Shown in pieces: positions 17,109-25,652 of a DNA stretch of 64,000 nt. The stretch covers positions 1 to 64,000 of the forward strand of contig JAGRPB010000003.1 of the NCBI GenBank assembly GCA_020439945.1, written 5' to 3'. Below the pieces are notes generated by a model. It had not been told where the DNA came from, searched no databases, and saw only the letters and a program-made list of their open reading frames with translations. Source of the stretch: Verrucomicrobiia bacterium. Lineage in GTDB: Bacteria > Verrucomicrobiota > Verrucomicrobiia > Verrucomicrobiales > DEV007. Position 1 is the stretch's first letter. Each line of letters opens with the position of its first letter. Both the position numbers and the translations under genes were made by a program.

Positions 17109-18593
17109 ATGCTTTTTAATTCACTCCAATTTCTTCTGTTCTTCCTGCCCGTTACTTTACTGATTTTCCATTTTGGACCCAGTCGACATTTTAAAATCAT
17201 AACACTTCTTGGATCATCTCTTGTCTTCTATGCCTATTGGGACGTTTCCTACCTCTTCCTACTAGTTTCTTCGATCCTATTTAATTTTGGAGTTGCCAAA
17301 TTCCTGAGCCGCCACCGGTCGAAAGGCCTCCTATGGTTCGGCATCTTGGCCAACTTGGCCTGCCTTGGATACTACAAGTACTGGGGTCTATTTCTGGGCA
17401 CGATTAACAGCATCACCTCTTTCGACTTCAAGATTGCATCAATCACGCTCCCACTCGCAATCTCATTTTTCACTTTTCAACAGATATCGCTACTCATCGA
17501 TTCATACCATCAACGAACAAAGCCAGCGAACCTGTTAAACTACGCCACCTATGTGTCATTTTTCCCCCAACTTATTGCCGGCCCCATTGTCCGCTTCACC
17601 GATCTCGGTGTTCAATTGGCCACGGCTACCCTTCGCCCAAACCGTGAATCCCTAATTTCCGGATTCACCATTCTGATTATCGGACTATTCAAAAAAACCG
17701 CCATTGCCGACTATTTTGGCGGATTGAGCCGCCCAATTTTTTCTTTCATCGACTCAGGCTACACCCCTGGAGCCGGAGAAGCCTGGTGGGCCAACGCCAC
17801 TTACGCCGTTCAACTTTACTTCGATTTTTCCGGCTATTCTGATATTGCAATTGGCCTCGCTCTTCTTTTCGGTTTACGTCTGCCAATCAATTTTCTCTCC
17901 CCTTACAAGGCTACCAGCATTGCGGATTTCTGGAAGACTTGGCACATCACTCTCACGGCGTTCTTTACTCAGTATCTCTATTTACCGATTGCTCTTCGAA
18001 CGAGGATTCACTCGCTGCTTGGACACTCTCTCCTCACAATATTCGTCATGTCACTCGTGGGCCTCTGGCACGGGGCCAGTTGGAATTTCTTAATCTGGGG
18101 ATTTATCCACGGTGCGTATCTAACGGTGTCGCGTTTGTTGCCCAAACCCGCCAATAGGGTTACGTCCGCAGCGCTTAAACAAACGCTCATTCTCCTCGGG
18201 CGTGCGAAGGTGTTTGCTCTCCTGGTTCTTTCCTATCCTTTCTTTCGCATCGACCAATTCTCCCGGGCCAAGGAAACCCTTTTTTCCATGTTTGGATTTT
18301 ATCCTTCTCGATCAGAGAGCCGATTTTTCCCGAGCCCAGAAACACCCCTGGAAGTTGCTATCTCACCACTCCAAGTCATCTTTTTCGGGCTCGCCTTACT
18401 TATCTTGTGGTACGGACCTTCTTCGTCGTTTCTCGCGGGTTACAACGAAAAATCCGATAGACCTTTGCCACCGTTTGCATCGGACAACATTCGCCTTGCG
18501 ATCGCTTCAATCGTCCTCGGAATCCTGCTTGCAATTTCCATCATCAACATAATCGTGGGCGCTGAAAGTGAATTTCTCTATTTCCAGTTTTAG
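17109..18593 (+). CDS. AlgI-type MBOAT O-acyltransferase
   Basis: 494 aa and strongly hydrophobic with about 11-12 membrane segments. MBOAT/AlgI landmarks are present: FFPQLIAGPIVRF (about residues 155-167), LYFDFSGYSDIAIG, DFWKTWHITLTAFFTQYLYLP, and the catalytic-histidine motif MSLVGLWHGASWNFLIWG (His about 321). AlgI and DltB both use an inner-membrane MBOAT to pass an acyl group across the membrane to a glycan. This protein is closer in its motifs to AlgI (polysaccharide O-acetylation) than to DltB. A plausible SD (AGAGGAAAAG, ending about 30 bases upstream) is distant. The next gene overlaps its end by 26 bases. Confidence 0.93.
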   Translation: MLFNSLQFLLFFLPVTLLIFHFGPSRHFKIITLLGSSLVFYAYWDVSYLFLLVSSILFNFGVAKFLSRHRSKGLLWFGILANLACLGYYKYWGLFLGTINSITSFDFKIASITLPLAISFFTFQQISLLIDSYHQRTKPANLLNYATYVSFFPQLIAGPIVRFTDLGVQLATATLRPNRESLISGFTILIIGLFKKTAIADYFGGLSRPIFSFIDSGYTPGAGEAWWANATYAVQLYFDFSGYSDIAIGLALLFGLRLPINFLSPYKATSIADFWKTWHITLTAFFTQYLYLPIALRTRIHSLLGHSLLTIFVMSLVGLWHGASWNFLIWGFIHGAYLTVSRLLPKPANRVTSAALKQTLILLGRAKVFALLVLSYPFFRIDQFSRAKETLFSMFGFYPSRSESRFFPSPETPLEVAISPLQVIFFGLALLILWYGPSSSFLAGYNEKSDRPLPPFASDNIRLAIASIVLGILLAISIINIIVGAESEFLYFQF

Positions 18594-19509
18594 GCTCCTT
18601 CTTTTTGGCCTCGGAACCGGCTTTTCCCTCACGATCGCGCTTTTTTTCGGGTCGTCGGAATTCGTCGTCCGAAAAAAGGTAATCCCTAATGAAAATTTTC
18701 TGGATCACCTCAAGCTTCTCCAAGCGGGAGTTCCGAAAGCGATTGTCTTAGGAGATTCCTACCTCGCCAATGGATTTATTGGCGCTCCCGGCTACCTGAA
18801 TCTTGCCTACCCAGCAAATAATATTCACGATATCAAATACGAATTCGACAAGATTCGCGATCTTTCTCGCCTGCAAGTCGTAGTCCTGCAGGCAAGCCCC
18901 GCGCTTTTAAAAACTAACGAAAGTTCACGAAGCTCCCGCGCATTGGACAACGTGGGTTATCACTTACACGAATATCTTGGCTTCTATTCTCTGCTCCCGA
19001 ATTTCCGCCCCTACCTCATCAACTATCTAAAGATGGCTGCTAGGGGAAAACGATTCTCGAGGAAGACGGAATTAAACGAATTTGGCGCCCAGATCCACGA
19101 TTCCGTCATGTCGCCCAGTTCTCTCGGTTTCTCTCTAGAAGTTCAGCAGGCTGTCGCTAGAACCGTCCCCCGCAGGTCTCGAGATCAAAATTCGAAAGCC
19201 TACCGCGAATTCGTCGAAAGACTGGCAGAGGAAAGTATTTCTGTCTACCTTGTCGTTCCCCCGACTTCAGAATATTACCTCGAACAAGCCGGCGAAATGA
19301 GTGGCTATGCCGAATGTTCGGCATTTTTCCGTCAACTTTCCAGTCAAACTGGCTTCCCTTTACTCGATTACTCGGGTTCGTTTACCGACCCCCTTCTCTA
19401 CCATTCGTGCGATCATCTCAACCGAGAAGGAGCAGTTCGTTTTACAGACGACTTAATTGCCACCATCGAGAAGAGCCAATCGCTAGTAGAGAATCCTTAT
19501 CATGAGTGA
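18568..19509 (+). CDS. membrane-anchored SGNH-like protein (DltD/AlgJ-class)
   Basis: 313 aa, GTG start inside the MBOAT gene (26-base overlap). Residues 8-28 form one signal-anchor helix, so the body should lie outside the cytoplasm. It carries an SGNH block I, VLGDSYLANG (Ser64), and a C-terminal block V-like DHLNREGA. The usual Asp three residues before the His is Ser here (HSCDHLN), with an Asp directly before the His, so catalytic competence needs testing. This is the same type of partner as DltD with DltB or AlgJ/AlgX with AlgI, which accept the acyl group and move it to the polymer. An 8-base overlap joins it to the adenylation gene. Confidence 0.75.
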   Translation: MNFSISSFRLLLFGLGTGFSLTIALFFGSSEFVVRKKVIPNENFLDHLKLLQAGVPKAIVLGDSYLANGFIGAPGYLNLAYPANNIHDIKYEFDKIRDLSRLQVVVLQASPALLKTNESSRSSRALDNVGYHLHEYLGFYSLLPNFRPYLINYLKMAARGKRFSRKTELNEFGAQIHDSVMSPSSLGFSLEVQQAVARTVPRRSRDQNSKAYREFVERLAEESISVYLVVPPTSEYYLEQAGEMSGYAECSAFFRQLSSQTGFPLLDYSGSFTDPLLYHSCDHLNREGAVRFTDDLIATIEKSQSLVENPYHE

Positions 19510-21118
19510 TCCCCATTGCCTTTCCCAGCGACTTCGGGATTCATTTGACCGTAACTCCCAAGCGCCTTCGATTCTCGCCAACGGTTCCTCGTGGTCCTAC
19601 GCCGATCTGTCATCTCTCGCAGACGCCGTCAGGAAACCGCTTCTCGACTTACCCCAAGCCCCGGTCGCCATTTTTGCCGATCGTTCCTTTTCGGCATTCG
19701 CGTCGATCGTTGGAACGTCAATCTCCGGGCGGCCCTTCGTCCCCCTGAATCCAGCATTTCCAGACGAGCGCAATGCCGAGATCATACGAAGAGGATATGC
19801 ACGATATGCACTGGTTGAAAAATCACTGCTTCCAAAGTTCTACCAGCTTCTAAGAACACTATCTGACGTCGACTTCGATCACTCAAAGCCGGGCGAAATT
19901 CGATCACTTTCGCTTGGAATTGATCTCGAACTTTGTCGTATCCCCACTTCCGCGGAAAGAGACGCCGGAGGGAGTCCCCATGAACTTTCGGACTCCGCAT
20001 ACATCTTATTTACCTCCGGAAGCACAGGCAAGCCCAAGGGAATCTCAGTCTCTCGAGCCAACCTCTCCGCCTATCTCGATCATGCGGTCGAAGCTTTCCC
20101 CGTCGGTGTCGGAAACCGGGCCTCTCAGATGTTCGACCTTACCTTCGATCTGAGTATCCACGACATTTTCGTTACCTTTCTCAGCGGAGGTGCGTTGGTG
20201 GTTCCCACCAAGGTCGATAGATTTTCACCAAGCACCTTCATCAATCGACACCAGATCACTCATTGGTTCTCAGTTCCATCAGTTCTTACCATCCTTGACA
20301 AACTCCGTGCCCTTAAACCGGGCAGTTTTCCTTCAGTAAAACAAAGTCTATTCTGCGGTGAAGCCCTGCCCTCCGGTCTCGCCGACAAGTGGAGGGCCTC
20401 AGCTCCAAACTCGTCTGTGTTCAATCTTTACGGCCCCACCGAAGCCACGATCGCCGTTTCCTCGTTTGAGATAACATCATCTTCGATGGACAATTCTCCC
20501 GGCGTCATTCCCATCGGCCAACCTTTCCCGAATCATCAATTTTTGCTCAGGACGAACCAAACTGAAGCGTTGTCAGAAACTATTGGTGAACTTGTAATCA
20601 CGGGTCCTCAAGTCACTGCCGGCTATCTCGACGACGTCCAACGCTCCTCCCAATCCTTTGTTCAGACACAGATCTCGTCTTTTCAATCATATCGTACCGG
20701 CGATCTCGCGAGCGAGGATACCGAAGGATACTTTCACTTCCACGGAAGAATCGATTCACAGATTCAATTACGCGGCCATCGGGTCGAGATTCTCGAAGTC
20801 GAGTGCGCCCTGAAGGACGCCGTTGAGAGCGCTCATAATATCGTTGTTCTACCTGAATTCGGCGAAGATGGTTTGGCTTCCGACCTCATTGCGGTTTTTG
20901 AAACTTCCGAAGGCCTATCGGAAGATCAATTTTCCTTAGCCCGCCTCAGGGAACTCCTGGGTGACACTCTTCCCGAATACATGCTTCCTTCGAAGACCGT
21001 TGTCATCGATTCCTTCCCCCTGAACTCAAACGGTAAAATTGATCGAGGTAAACTCTCCAACATGATCAGCGATCACTATGAAGACAAGGCGCGAGAAAAT
21101 TCAGGATTTCATTCTTGA
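19502..21118 (+). CDS. DltA-like amino-acid-adenylating enzyme
   Basis: 538 aa, with all core adenylation motifs: A3 FTSGSTGKPKG (about 168-178), A4 FDLSIHDIF, A5 NLYGPTEATI (about 307), A7 YRTGDLA (about 396), A8 GRIDSQIQLRGHRVE and A10 lysine in NSNGKIDR (about 510). The pocket segment LFCGEALP matches FCGE of DltA, whose cysteine is reported to help select D-alanine over L-alanine; FDLS at A4 is also DltA-like. There is no fused carrier or condensation domain, so it should activate a small amino acid and load the carrier encoded by the next gene, which overlaps it by 41 bases. Cytosolic. Substrate (D-Ala, Gly or another) is inferred, not shown. Confidence 0.88.
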   Translation: MSDPHCLSQRLRDSFDRNSQAPSILANGSSWSYADLSSLADAVRKPLLDLPQAPVAIFADRSFSAFASIVGTSISGRPFVPLNPAFPDERNAEIIRRGYARYALVEKSLLPKFYQLLRTLSDVDFDHSKPGEIRSLSLGIDLELCRIPTSAERDAGGSPHELSDSAYILFTSGSTGKPKGISVSRANLSAYLDHAVEAFPVGVGNRASQMFDLTFDLSIHDIFVTFLSGGALVVPTKVDRFSPSTFINRHQITHWFSVPSVLTILDKLRALKPGSFPSVKQSLFCGEALPSGLADKWRASAPNSSVFNLYGPTEATIAVSSFEITSSSMDNSPGVIPIGQPFPNHQFLLRTNQTEALSETIGELVITGPQVTAGYLDDVQRSSQSFVQTQISSFQSYRTGDLASEDTEGYFHFHGRIDSQIQLRGHRVEILEVECALKDAVESAHNIVVLPEFGEDGLASDLIAVFETSEGLSEDQFSLARLRELLGDTLPEYMLPSKTVVIDSFPLNSNGKIDRGKLSNMISDHYEDKARENSGFHS

Positions 21119-21869
21119 TTCGATGGCGAGCAGACCTGATCTGCCGACCGACCAAAACCTTTCACTCCTCGACTCGGGGCTGTTCGATTCGTTTTCCTTC
21201 ATTCAATTATTGAATCAGATTGAAAGGGAGTTTTCAGTCACGATCGATTTTGCATCCTACCCTCCGGAGGAGTTAACCTCATTACAGGGACTGGCCACTA
21301 TCGTAGAAGAAGCGGTAGTCGATTTTGTGGAAGGCAACTCCGGTTCCGGTCCCGACTCGAATTCATCCGTCCCAAGAGAAACCTTTCTCCTTGAACCCTC
21401 TCACCCTAATTGGCCAGAACTTGCTGACCTGTTTCGGAATATGTATGAGGAGTTCCGCGAGCTGGGACTGCAGCTTCCTCTGCGCCAAGGTGGAGAATCG
21501 ACGTGGTTGAGCAACCTTGAGAAATCATCTTCCGCTCTCTCCCCTGTTGTCGGGATTTGCGATGGAAACGACGAACTCGTCGGGTTTGCGCAGGGCGCCG
21601 TTAAGTTCTTACCCGCTTACCTGGAAGGACAAACAGCTGGCGAAGTGCTATATCTTTACGTTGCCCCGGATGCCCGAAACCTTGGATTGGGCCGTGCTCT
21701 GGCCAACTCCCTCATTTCAAAACTCTGGGATGGGAAGGTGCACTCCGTCGAACTAAAGGTCATTTCGGGCAATATTGCGGCTCAGGCGTTCTGGAAATCA
21801 CTGGGATTCAGGGAAGAAATCATCCAATACAGAATGTTGGAGCGCGAAAGCAATCCACTGACCGAATAG
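21078..21869 (+). CDS. acyl-carrier (DltC-like) domain fused to GNAT acetyltransferase
   Basis: 263 aa. Residues 1-85 form a four-helix carrier domain with LLDSGLFDSFSFIQLL; Ser38 in FDSF is the likely phosphopantetheine site. After a Gly/Ser-rich linker (about 86-100) comes a GNAT fold: VLYLYVAPDARNLGLGRALA holds the acetyl-CoA loop RNLGLG, and the C-terminal AAQAFWKSLGF block is also typical. DltC is normally a stand-alone carrier of about 80 residues, so the fusion is unusual. A simple reading is that the amino acid loaded on Ser38 is N-acetylated while bound, giving an acyl donor for the MBOAT; this is inference. The gene overlaps the adenylation gene by 41 bases and closes the operon. 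Confidence 0.85.
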   Translation: MKTRREKIQDFILDSMASRPDLPTDQNLSLLDSGLFDSFSFIQLLNQIEREFSVTIDFASYPPEELTSLQGLATIVEEAVVDFVEGNSGSGPDSNSSVPRETFLLEPSHPNWPELADLFRNMYEEFRELGLQLPLRQGGESTWLSNLEKSSSALSPVVGICDGNDELVGFAQGAVKFLPAYLEGQTAGEVLYLYVAPDARNLGLGRALANSLISKLWDGKVHSVELKVISGNIAAQAFWKSLGFREEIIQYRMLERESNPLTE

Positions 21870-21929
21870 TGATTTTTTCCTTGATGCACTACTATCTGGT
21901 TCCGAGAGAGCATTCATTTGGGCGGCTAT

Positions 21930-22637
21930 GGAAGAAGGCAGCAGCCAAGCGTCAAAGATGGGATTACCGGATGCTGGCCGAGTCTCTACGGCGAGAAGGA
22001 TTCACTGACAGCCAAAGGCGGACCTTTCGCGTCTACCGGGAGGAAGGGCGCCAAGTGCATATACAAAAGAAGCGCCAGGGCGGCGCTCTGGCGGGCAAGA
22101 AACCCGGGCCTTCGAACCACCACAATGATCGCTGATCGATGGGCTTCATGAGCGACCGAATCGCTGGCGGTCTTCGGATCCAGACGTTGAACGTTTTCGA
22201 TGATCACACGCGGGAGTGCCTTGCCATTTAGGTCGATACTTCGTGAGTGGGCATCAAGTCTTCCGCGCTTTGGATCGGTAGGTGGGCGAACAAGGACATC
22301 CGAAGCGGATCACTACCGACAACGGACCCGAGTTCACCTGCAGAATTCTGGACCGATGGGCCTATGAGCACTTCGCTGACCTACAGTTCATCCAGCCGGG
22401 CAAGCCTTTCCAGAATCCTTCGTCGAGAGCTTCAACAAAACCATGCGCATCGAGTGCCTCAACGAACCTTGGTTTCTGGACCTTGAAGGTGCCCAGGAAC
22501 TCCTCGAAACCTGGCGGATTGATTACAACACCGAACGGCCACACAGTTCACTCAAGGGAGTGACTCCGGGGGAGTTCACGGTCGCTGCTCAGACTCCGCT
22601 CCGGGCCTCATTCGGTGCGAGCCTCCCGAGCGCTTGA
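21930..22637 (+). pseudogene. decayed IS3-family transposase (orfB) relic
   Basis: Pieces of an IS3 orfB product appear in order but in different frames: an HTH_21-like block (KRQRWDYRMLAESLRREGF), LNVFDDHTREC with the first catalytic Asp, ITTDNGPEFTC with the second, FVESFNKTMRIECLN with the Glu, and the C-terminal DYNTERPHSSL. In-frame stops occur at 22133-22135 and in the codon after CLAI (about 22229), and at least two frameshifts follow, so it is inactive. No orfA and no terminal inverted repeats were recognised. It marks the right side of the island, just before the intact sulfatase. Confidence 0.88.
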
Positions 22638-22677
22638 CGCCCCCCGCTCCTCTCTCGAGGGAACACCGGCAAATTCC

Positions 22678-24108
22678 TCAATGAATCAAAATCGGAGGCG
22701 GAACCCGATCCACCTCCGCCTCCCACGCGGCCAGCTTTTCCTTCAGCTCCTTCACCTTGTCGAGCCGGTCGTAGTAGAGATTTTCGCGCTCTCCTTCATC
22801 GGCCCGGAGGTTGAAAAGCAGCTCCACCATGTCGTCCTGCACATACTTCCACTCGCCCTGCCGGATCGCTTTCATCCGGCGGCGGGTCCGGTCCACCCGC
22901 CAGCAGAAGACGCGATTCAGGACCGGTTCCTGGTCTCCACGGAGAATGGGAAGCAGGTCGATGCCGTCCATGGGGTGATCCTTGAACTGCGGAACTCCCG
23001 CCGCCGCAAGGATGGTGGCAGTCAGGTCCATGGTGATCGCGGGTTGCGCCGACACCTCGCCGGCGGGCAGCCCACCGTCCGGCCAACGCATCAGGCAGGG
23101 AACACGGATTCCGCCTTCCCAAAGCGTTGTCTTGTGATTGAAAAACGGCCCGTTGTCGGAGAAGCGCTCGCCGCCGTTGTCGCTGGAGAAAATGATGAGC
23201 GTGTTGTCGAGAATCCCCTTCTCCTCCAAGGCGGCGAACATTTCTCCGACGCCCTGGTCGATGGACGCCATCATCTTCGCATAACCCGCCCGGGTGCCAT
23301 CGTTCTTGTTCTCATTCGTGTAGGTCTGGGTCGGATCTCCCGGGACGTGGTAGGGATGGTGCACGGCGTTGTAGGGCACGTAGAGGAAAAAGGGGCTGTC
23401 GGATTCCTCCCGGATATAGCGCACGGCCCGCTCGTTGATGAGGTCGGTGATGTAGCCCTCGGCCGTGGTCATCTCCTTCTTCTCGTAGAGCTGCTTCATG
23501 CCGCCGAGGTAGTAATATTTGTAGTAGTCGCATTGCCCACCGATGATGCCCCAGAACTCGTCGAAACCGTGTTCGATCGGGTTGTATTCCGGCTTGAATC
23601 CCAAGTGCCACTTCCCGTAGATGGCGGTGCCGTAGCCGTGGTTTTTCAAAAGCGGAGTCAGGTGGTAGTCCTGCGGAGCCAGCCCCATCGTGAAGGGCTC
23701 CTCCACCTCGACCAGCTTCCCGTCGACGCGCTTGGCCTCCTCCGAGGTTAGGCCGATCGCCCACTCGATTCCCGTGCGTTGTTGCCAGAGTCCGGTCAGG
23801 AAAGCAGCCCGCGTGGGGGAACACACCGGTGCGCTCGCGTAGCAGTCGGTCAACCGCACACCCTCACTCGCGATGCGATCAATGTGGGGCGTCTCGATGT
23901 CCTTCGATCCCATGCAACCGAGATCGGCCCAGCCCATGTCGTCAACGAGCAGGAAAATGATGTTGGGACGATCTTCCTTCTTCTCCTGTCCGTTCGCGGC
24001 CGGAGCGTGACTGAGCACCAAGAGGGGCACCGCCACTGCCGCGAGGCTCGCGGGTCGAATCGAAAATAGATGGAGCAGAAGAAACCGGGTCGCGCGCGTG
24101 ATCGTCAT
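22678..24108 (-). CDS. exported type I sulfatase (formylglycine-dependent)
   Basis: 476 aa with a signal peptide (SLAAVAVPLLVLSHAPAANG, residues 21-40). The sulfatase signature is complete: NIIFLLVDDMGW metal ligands (about 50-60), the formylglycine site CSPTR (Cys96), GKWHLG (about 165), and FSSDNGG (about 309) with the later metal ligands. It hydrolyses sulfate esters, probably of sulfated polysaccharides, outside the inner membrane, after Cys96 has been converted to formylglycine. Divergent from the gene at 24291. A decayed paralog end lies at 15666-15891. The kinase gene at 31277 carries an FGE-like domain, but whether that domain matures this sulfatase is unknown. Nothing looks broken. 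Confidence 0.93.
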   Translation of the reverse strand: MTITRATRFLLLHLFSIRPASLAAVAVPLLVLSHAPAANGQEKKEDRPNIIFLLVDDMGWADLGCMGSKDIETPHIDRIASEGVRLTDCYASAPVCSPTRAAFLTGLWQQRTGIEWAIGLTSEEAKRVDGKLVEVEEPFTMGLAPQDYHLTPLLKNHGYGTAIYGKWHLGFKPEYNPIEHGFDEFWGIIGGQCDYYKYYYLGGMKQLYEKKEMTTAEGYITDLINERAVRYIREESDSPFFLYVPYNAVHHPYHVPGDPTQTYTNENKNDGTRAGYAKMMASIDQGVGEMFAALEEKGILDNTLIIFSSDNGGERFSDNGPFFNHKTTLWEGGIRVPCLMRWPDGGLPAGEVSAQPAITMDLTATILAAAGVPQFKDHPMDGIDLLPILRGDQEPVLNRVFCWRVDRTRRRMKAIRQGEWKYVQDDMVELLFNLRADEGERENLYYDRLDKVKELKEKLAAWEAEVDRVPPPILIH

Positions 24109-24290
24109 CCCTCATCCCTAGCGCAACGACTCCGACGAGGGAAGCTCGGAGAGGGACCGCCCCGCCACGGAGGTTCAGCAAGGCGACGGCTGCCCTCGAA
24201 CGGCGGCATCAGCCTTGATGCCACCCGGAACCGGGCGCTAGCATGTGAATCCTGCCGCCATCCCCCACCCCGTTCCCGGTATCCCTTCCC

Positions 24291-25652
24291 ATGAAACGCA
24301 TCCTCACTTTCCCCTTTTTCCTCGCCTTTCTCCTCGCGTTACCCACCCACGCCGAGGAGACCACCGGCCTCGTTGATCCCGGCGCGGTCAAAGCCCTGCT
24401 GCACGATTACCAGGCGGCCTTCGGTCATCCGGCCACCGGGCTCCTCTATCACAACCGGCTCGACGGTCCCCGGGGCGAGGCCGTCCTCAGTTCGCCGGAA
24501 GAGATCGCCCGCGGCGAGGTCGGGGGAAAATCGATGCCGTGGGGTTATGGGAGCGGCATCCAGGACATCGCGCTCGAGAACGGCCAGGTCCTCTTCGCCC
24601 TCTGCGAAGCCCACGACGCGACCGGCGACGAGGTTCTCGCCGCGGAAGCCAGGAAACTCTTCGCGGCCCTGCAAATCCTGGCCCGGATCAGCCCGGAACC
24701 CGGCTTCGTCCCGCGAGGACCGCATCCCGACGGGAAGAGCTATTACCGGGATTCCTCCCGCGATCAGCACGCCGCCTACATCGAGGCTCTCTGGCGCTAC
24801 GGTCGCAGTTCCCTGGCCACTCCCGAGGACCAGGCCTTCATCGCTGAAACCCTCCACGCCATCGCCGCTCGCATGGAGCGCCACGACTGGCGCATCCTGA
24901 ACGAGGACGGCAGCGCCCAGGCCCACGTCGGATTCGGCTGGAAACAGTTCACCACCGTCGGCGCCATCTCCCTGCTCAGTTCCCTCGCCCAGGTCGCCGA
25001 CGCCACCGGCGATCCTCATTGGCGAGAACTTTACGACCACTACAGCGCGGAACGGGACGGCGAACGCTGGACCCGGTGGCTTCATCCCGACGCGGTGGAA
25101 ACCGGGCCGCCGCTCACCCTCTACGCCAACCAGTTCTCCCAGGCGCTCACCGCCCTGCGACGCCTCGAATCCGACCCGGGTCGCCAGCGGCAACTCGCCG
25201 AATTCCAACGCCGCTGGGCCGAACGCGCCCTCGACGCCAACGTCTTCGATCCCGAAAAATGGCGCCGCCTCGACTGGGCCGGCGATCGCGACGAGGCCGC
25301 CACCCGCGCCCTCATTGAGCCCCTCGGACTCGAGCTGGATCGCCCCGTCAGCGTCCTCGAACTCTACGACACCTACGACCGCCGTTGGTGGGCCGAACCC
25401 GGCAACCCAACCCACGGCGTCATGCAGAAGCTCTGCTACGGACTCTGCACCGTCGCCCTTCACGGCGCCCTGCTCTCCGAGGATCCCGCGCTCCGCGCTC
25501 GCGTCCGCCCCACCGTCGCCAGGATGGTGAAGGAATTCTCCGAGAACCAGCAGCACTACCGCGGCGGCGAAAACTTCAACCGCACCGTCATCCTCGGGCT
25601 CCTGGCGCTGGATGACGAAAAGGCAAACACGACGGCCCCTAACCAGCAGTGA
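24291..25652 (+). CDS. exported alpha-toroid-like protein of unknown function
   Basis: 453 aa with a clear signal peptide (MKRILTFPFFLAFLLALPTHA). The rest is helical and rich in Trp, Tyr and His, with repeated helix pairs, as in (alpha/alpha)6 barrels of glycan hydrolases and lyases. It shares the block GFVPRGPHPDGKSYYRDSSRDQ, followed by LWRYGRS, with the protein at 35476 (GFVARGFSSDGKSHY, LWRYWRS), so the two are paralogs. No catalytic residues can be assigned. It is divergent from the sulfatase, which suggests a role in degrading the same glycan. Codon use matches the high-G+C surroundings. Confidence 0.75.
   Translation: MKRILTFPFFLAFLLALPTHAEETTGLVDPGAVKALLHDYQAAFGHPATGLLYHNRLDGPRGEAVLSSPEEIARGEVGGKSMPWGYGSGIQDIALENGQVLFALCEAHDATGDEVLAAEARKLFAALQILARISPEPGFVPRGPHPDGKSYYRDSSRDQHAAYIEALWRYGRSSLATPEDQAFIAETLHAIAARMERHDWRILNEDGSAQAHVGFGWKQFTTVGAISLLSSLAQVADATGDPHWRELYDHYSAERDGERWTRWLHPDAVETGPPLTLYANQFSQALTALRRLESDPGRQRQLAEFQRRWAERALDANVFDPEKWRRLDWAGDRDEAATRALIEPLGLELDRPVSVLELYDTYDRRWWAEPGNPTHGVMQKLCYGLCTVALHGALLSEDPALRARVRPTVARMVKEFSENQQHYRGGENFNRTVILGLLALDDEKANTTAPNQQ

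Larger units (their letters stand above)
15520..22640. other. low-G+C accessory island at tRNA-Glu
   Basis: Between the tRNA terminator and the end of a decayed transposase, base use changes: genes are visibly richer in A/T than the flanking genes (for example only 21 of the 60 bases at 17161-17220 are G or C) and use A/T-ending codons freely. The island holds a decayed sulfatase end on its left side, a five-gene plus-strand operon for a probable surface acylation system, and an IS3-type transposase relic on its right. No direct repeat of the tRNA 3' end was found on the right side, so the mechanism of entry is unknown. Confidence 0.7.

Noticed and set aside
21869-22135. 88-codon frame after the carrier-GNAT gene as a sixth operon gene
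   Set aside because: From about codon 25 it reads as the helix-turn-helix part of an IS3 transposase and is followed by further transposase pieces in other frames, so it belongs to the IS relic.
22600-22690. Right-hand attachment site (copy of the tRNA-Glu 3' end)
   Set aside because: Searched by eye for GTTCGAGTCCCGT and the end of the acceptor arm; none was found, so a tRNA-integrase origin of the island is not supported.
22678-24108. Sulfatase as a member of the acylation island
   Set aside because: Its base composition and orientation match the flanking chromosome, and the IS relic separates it from the operon.
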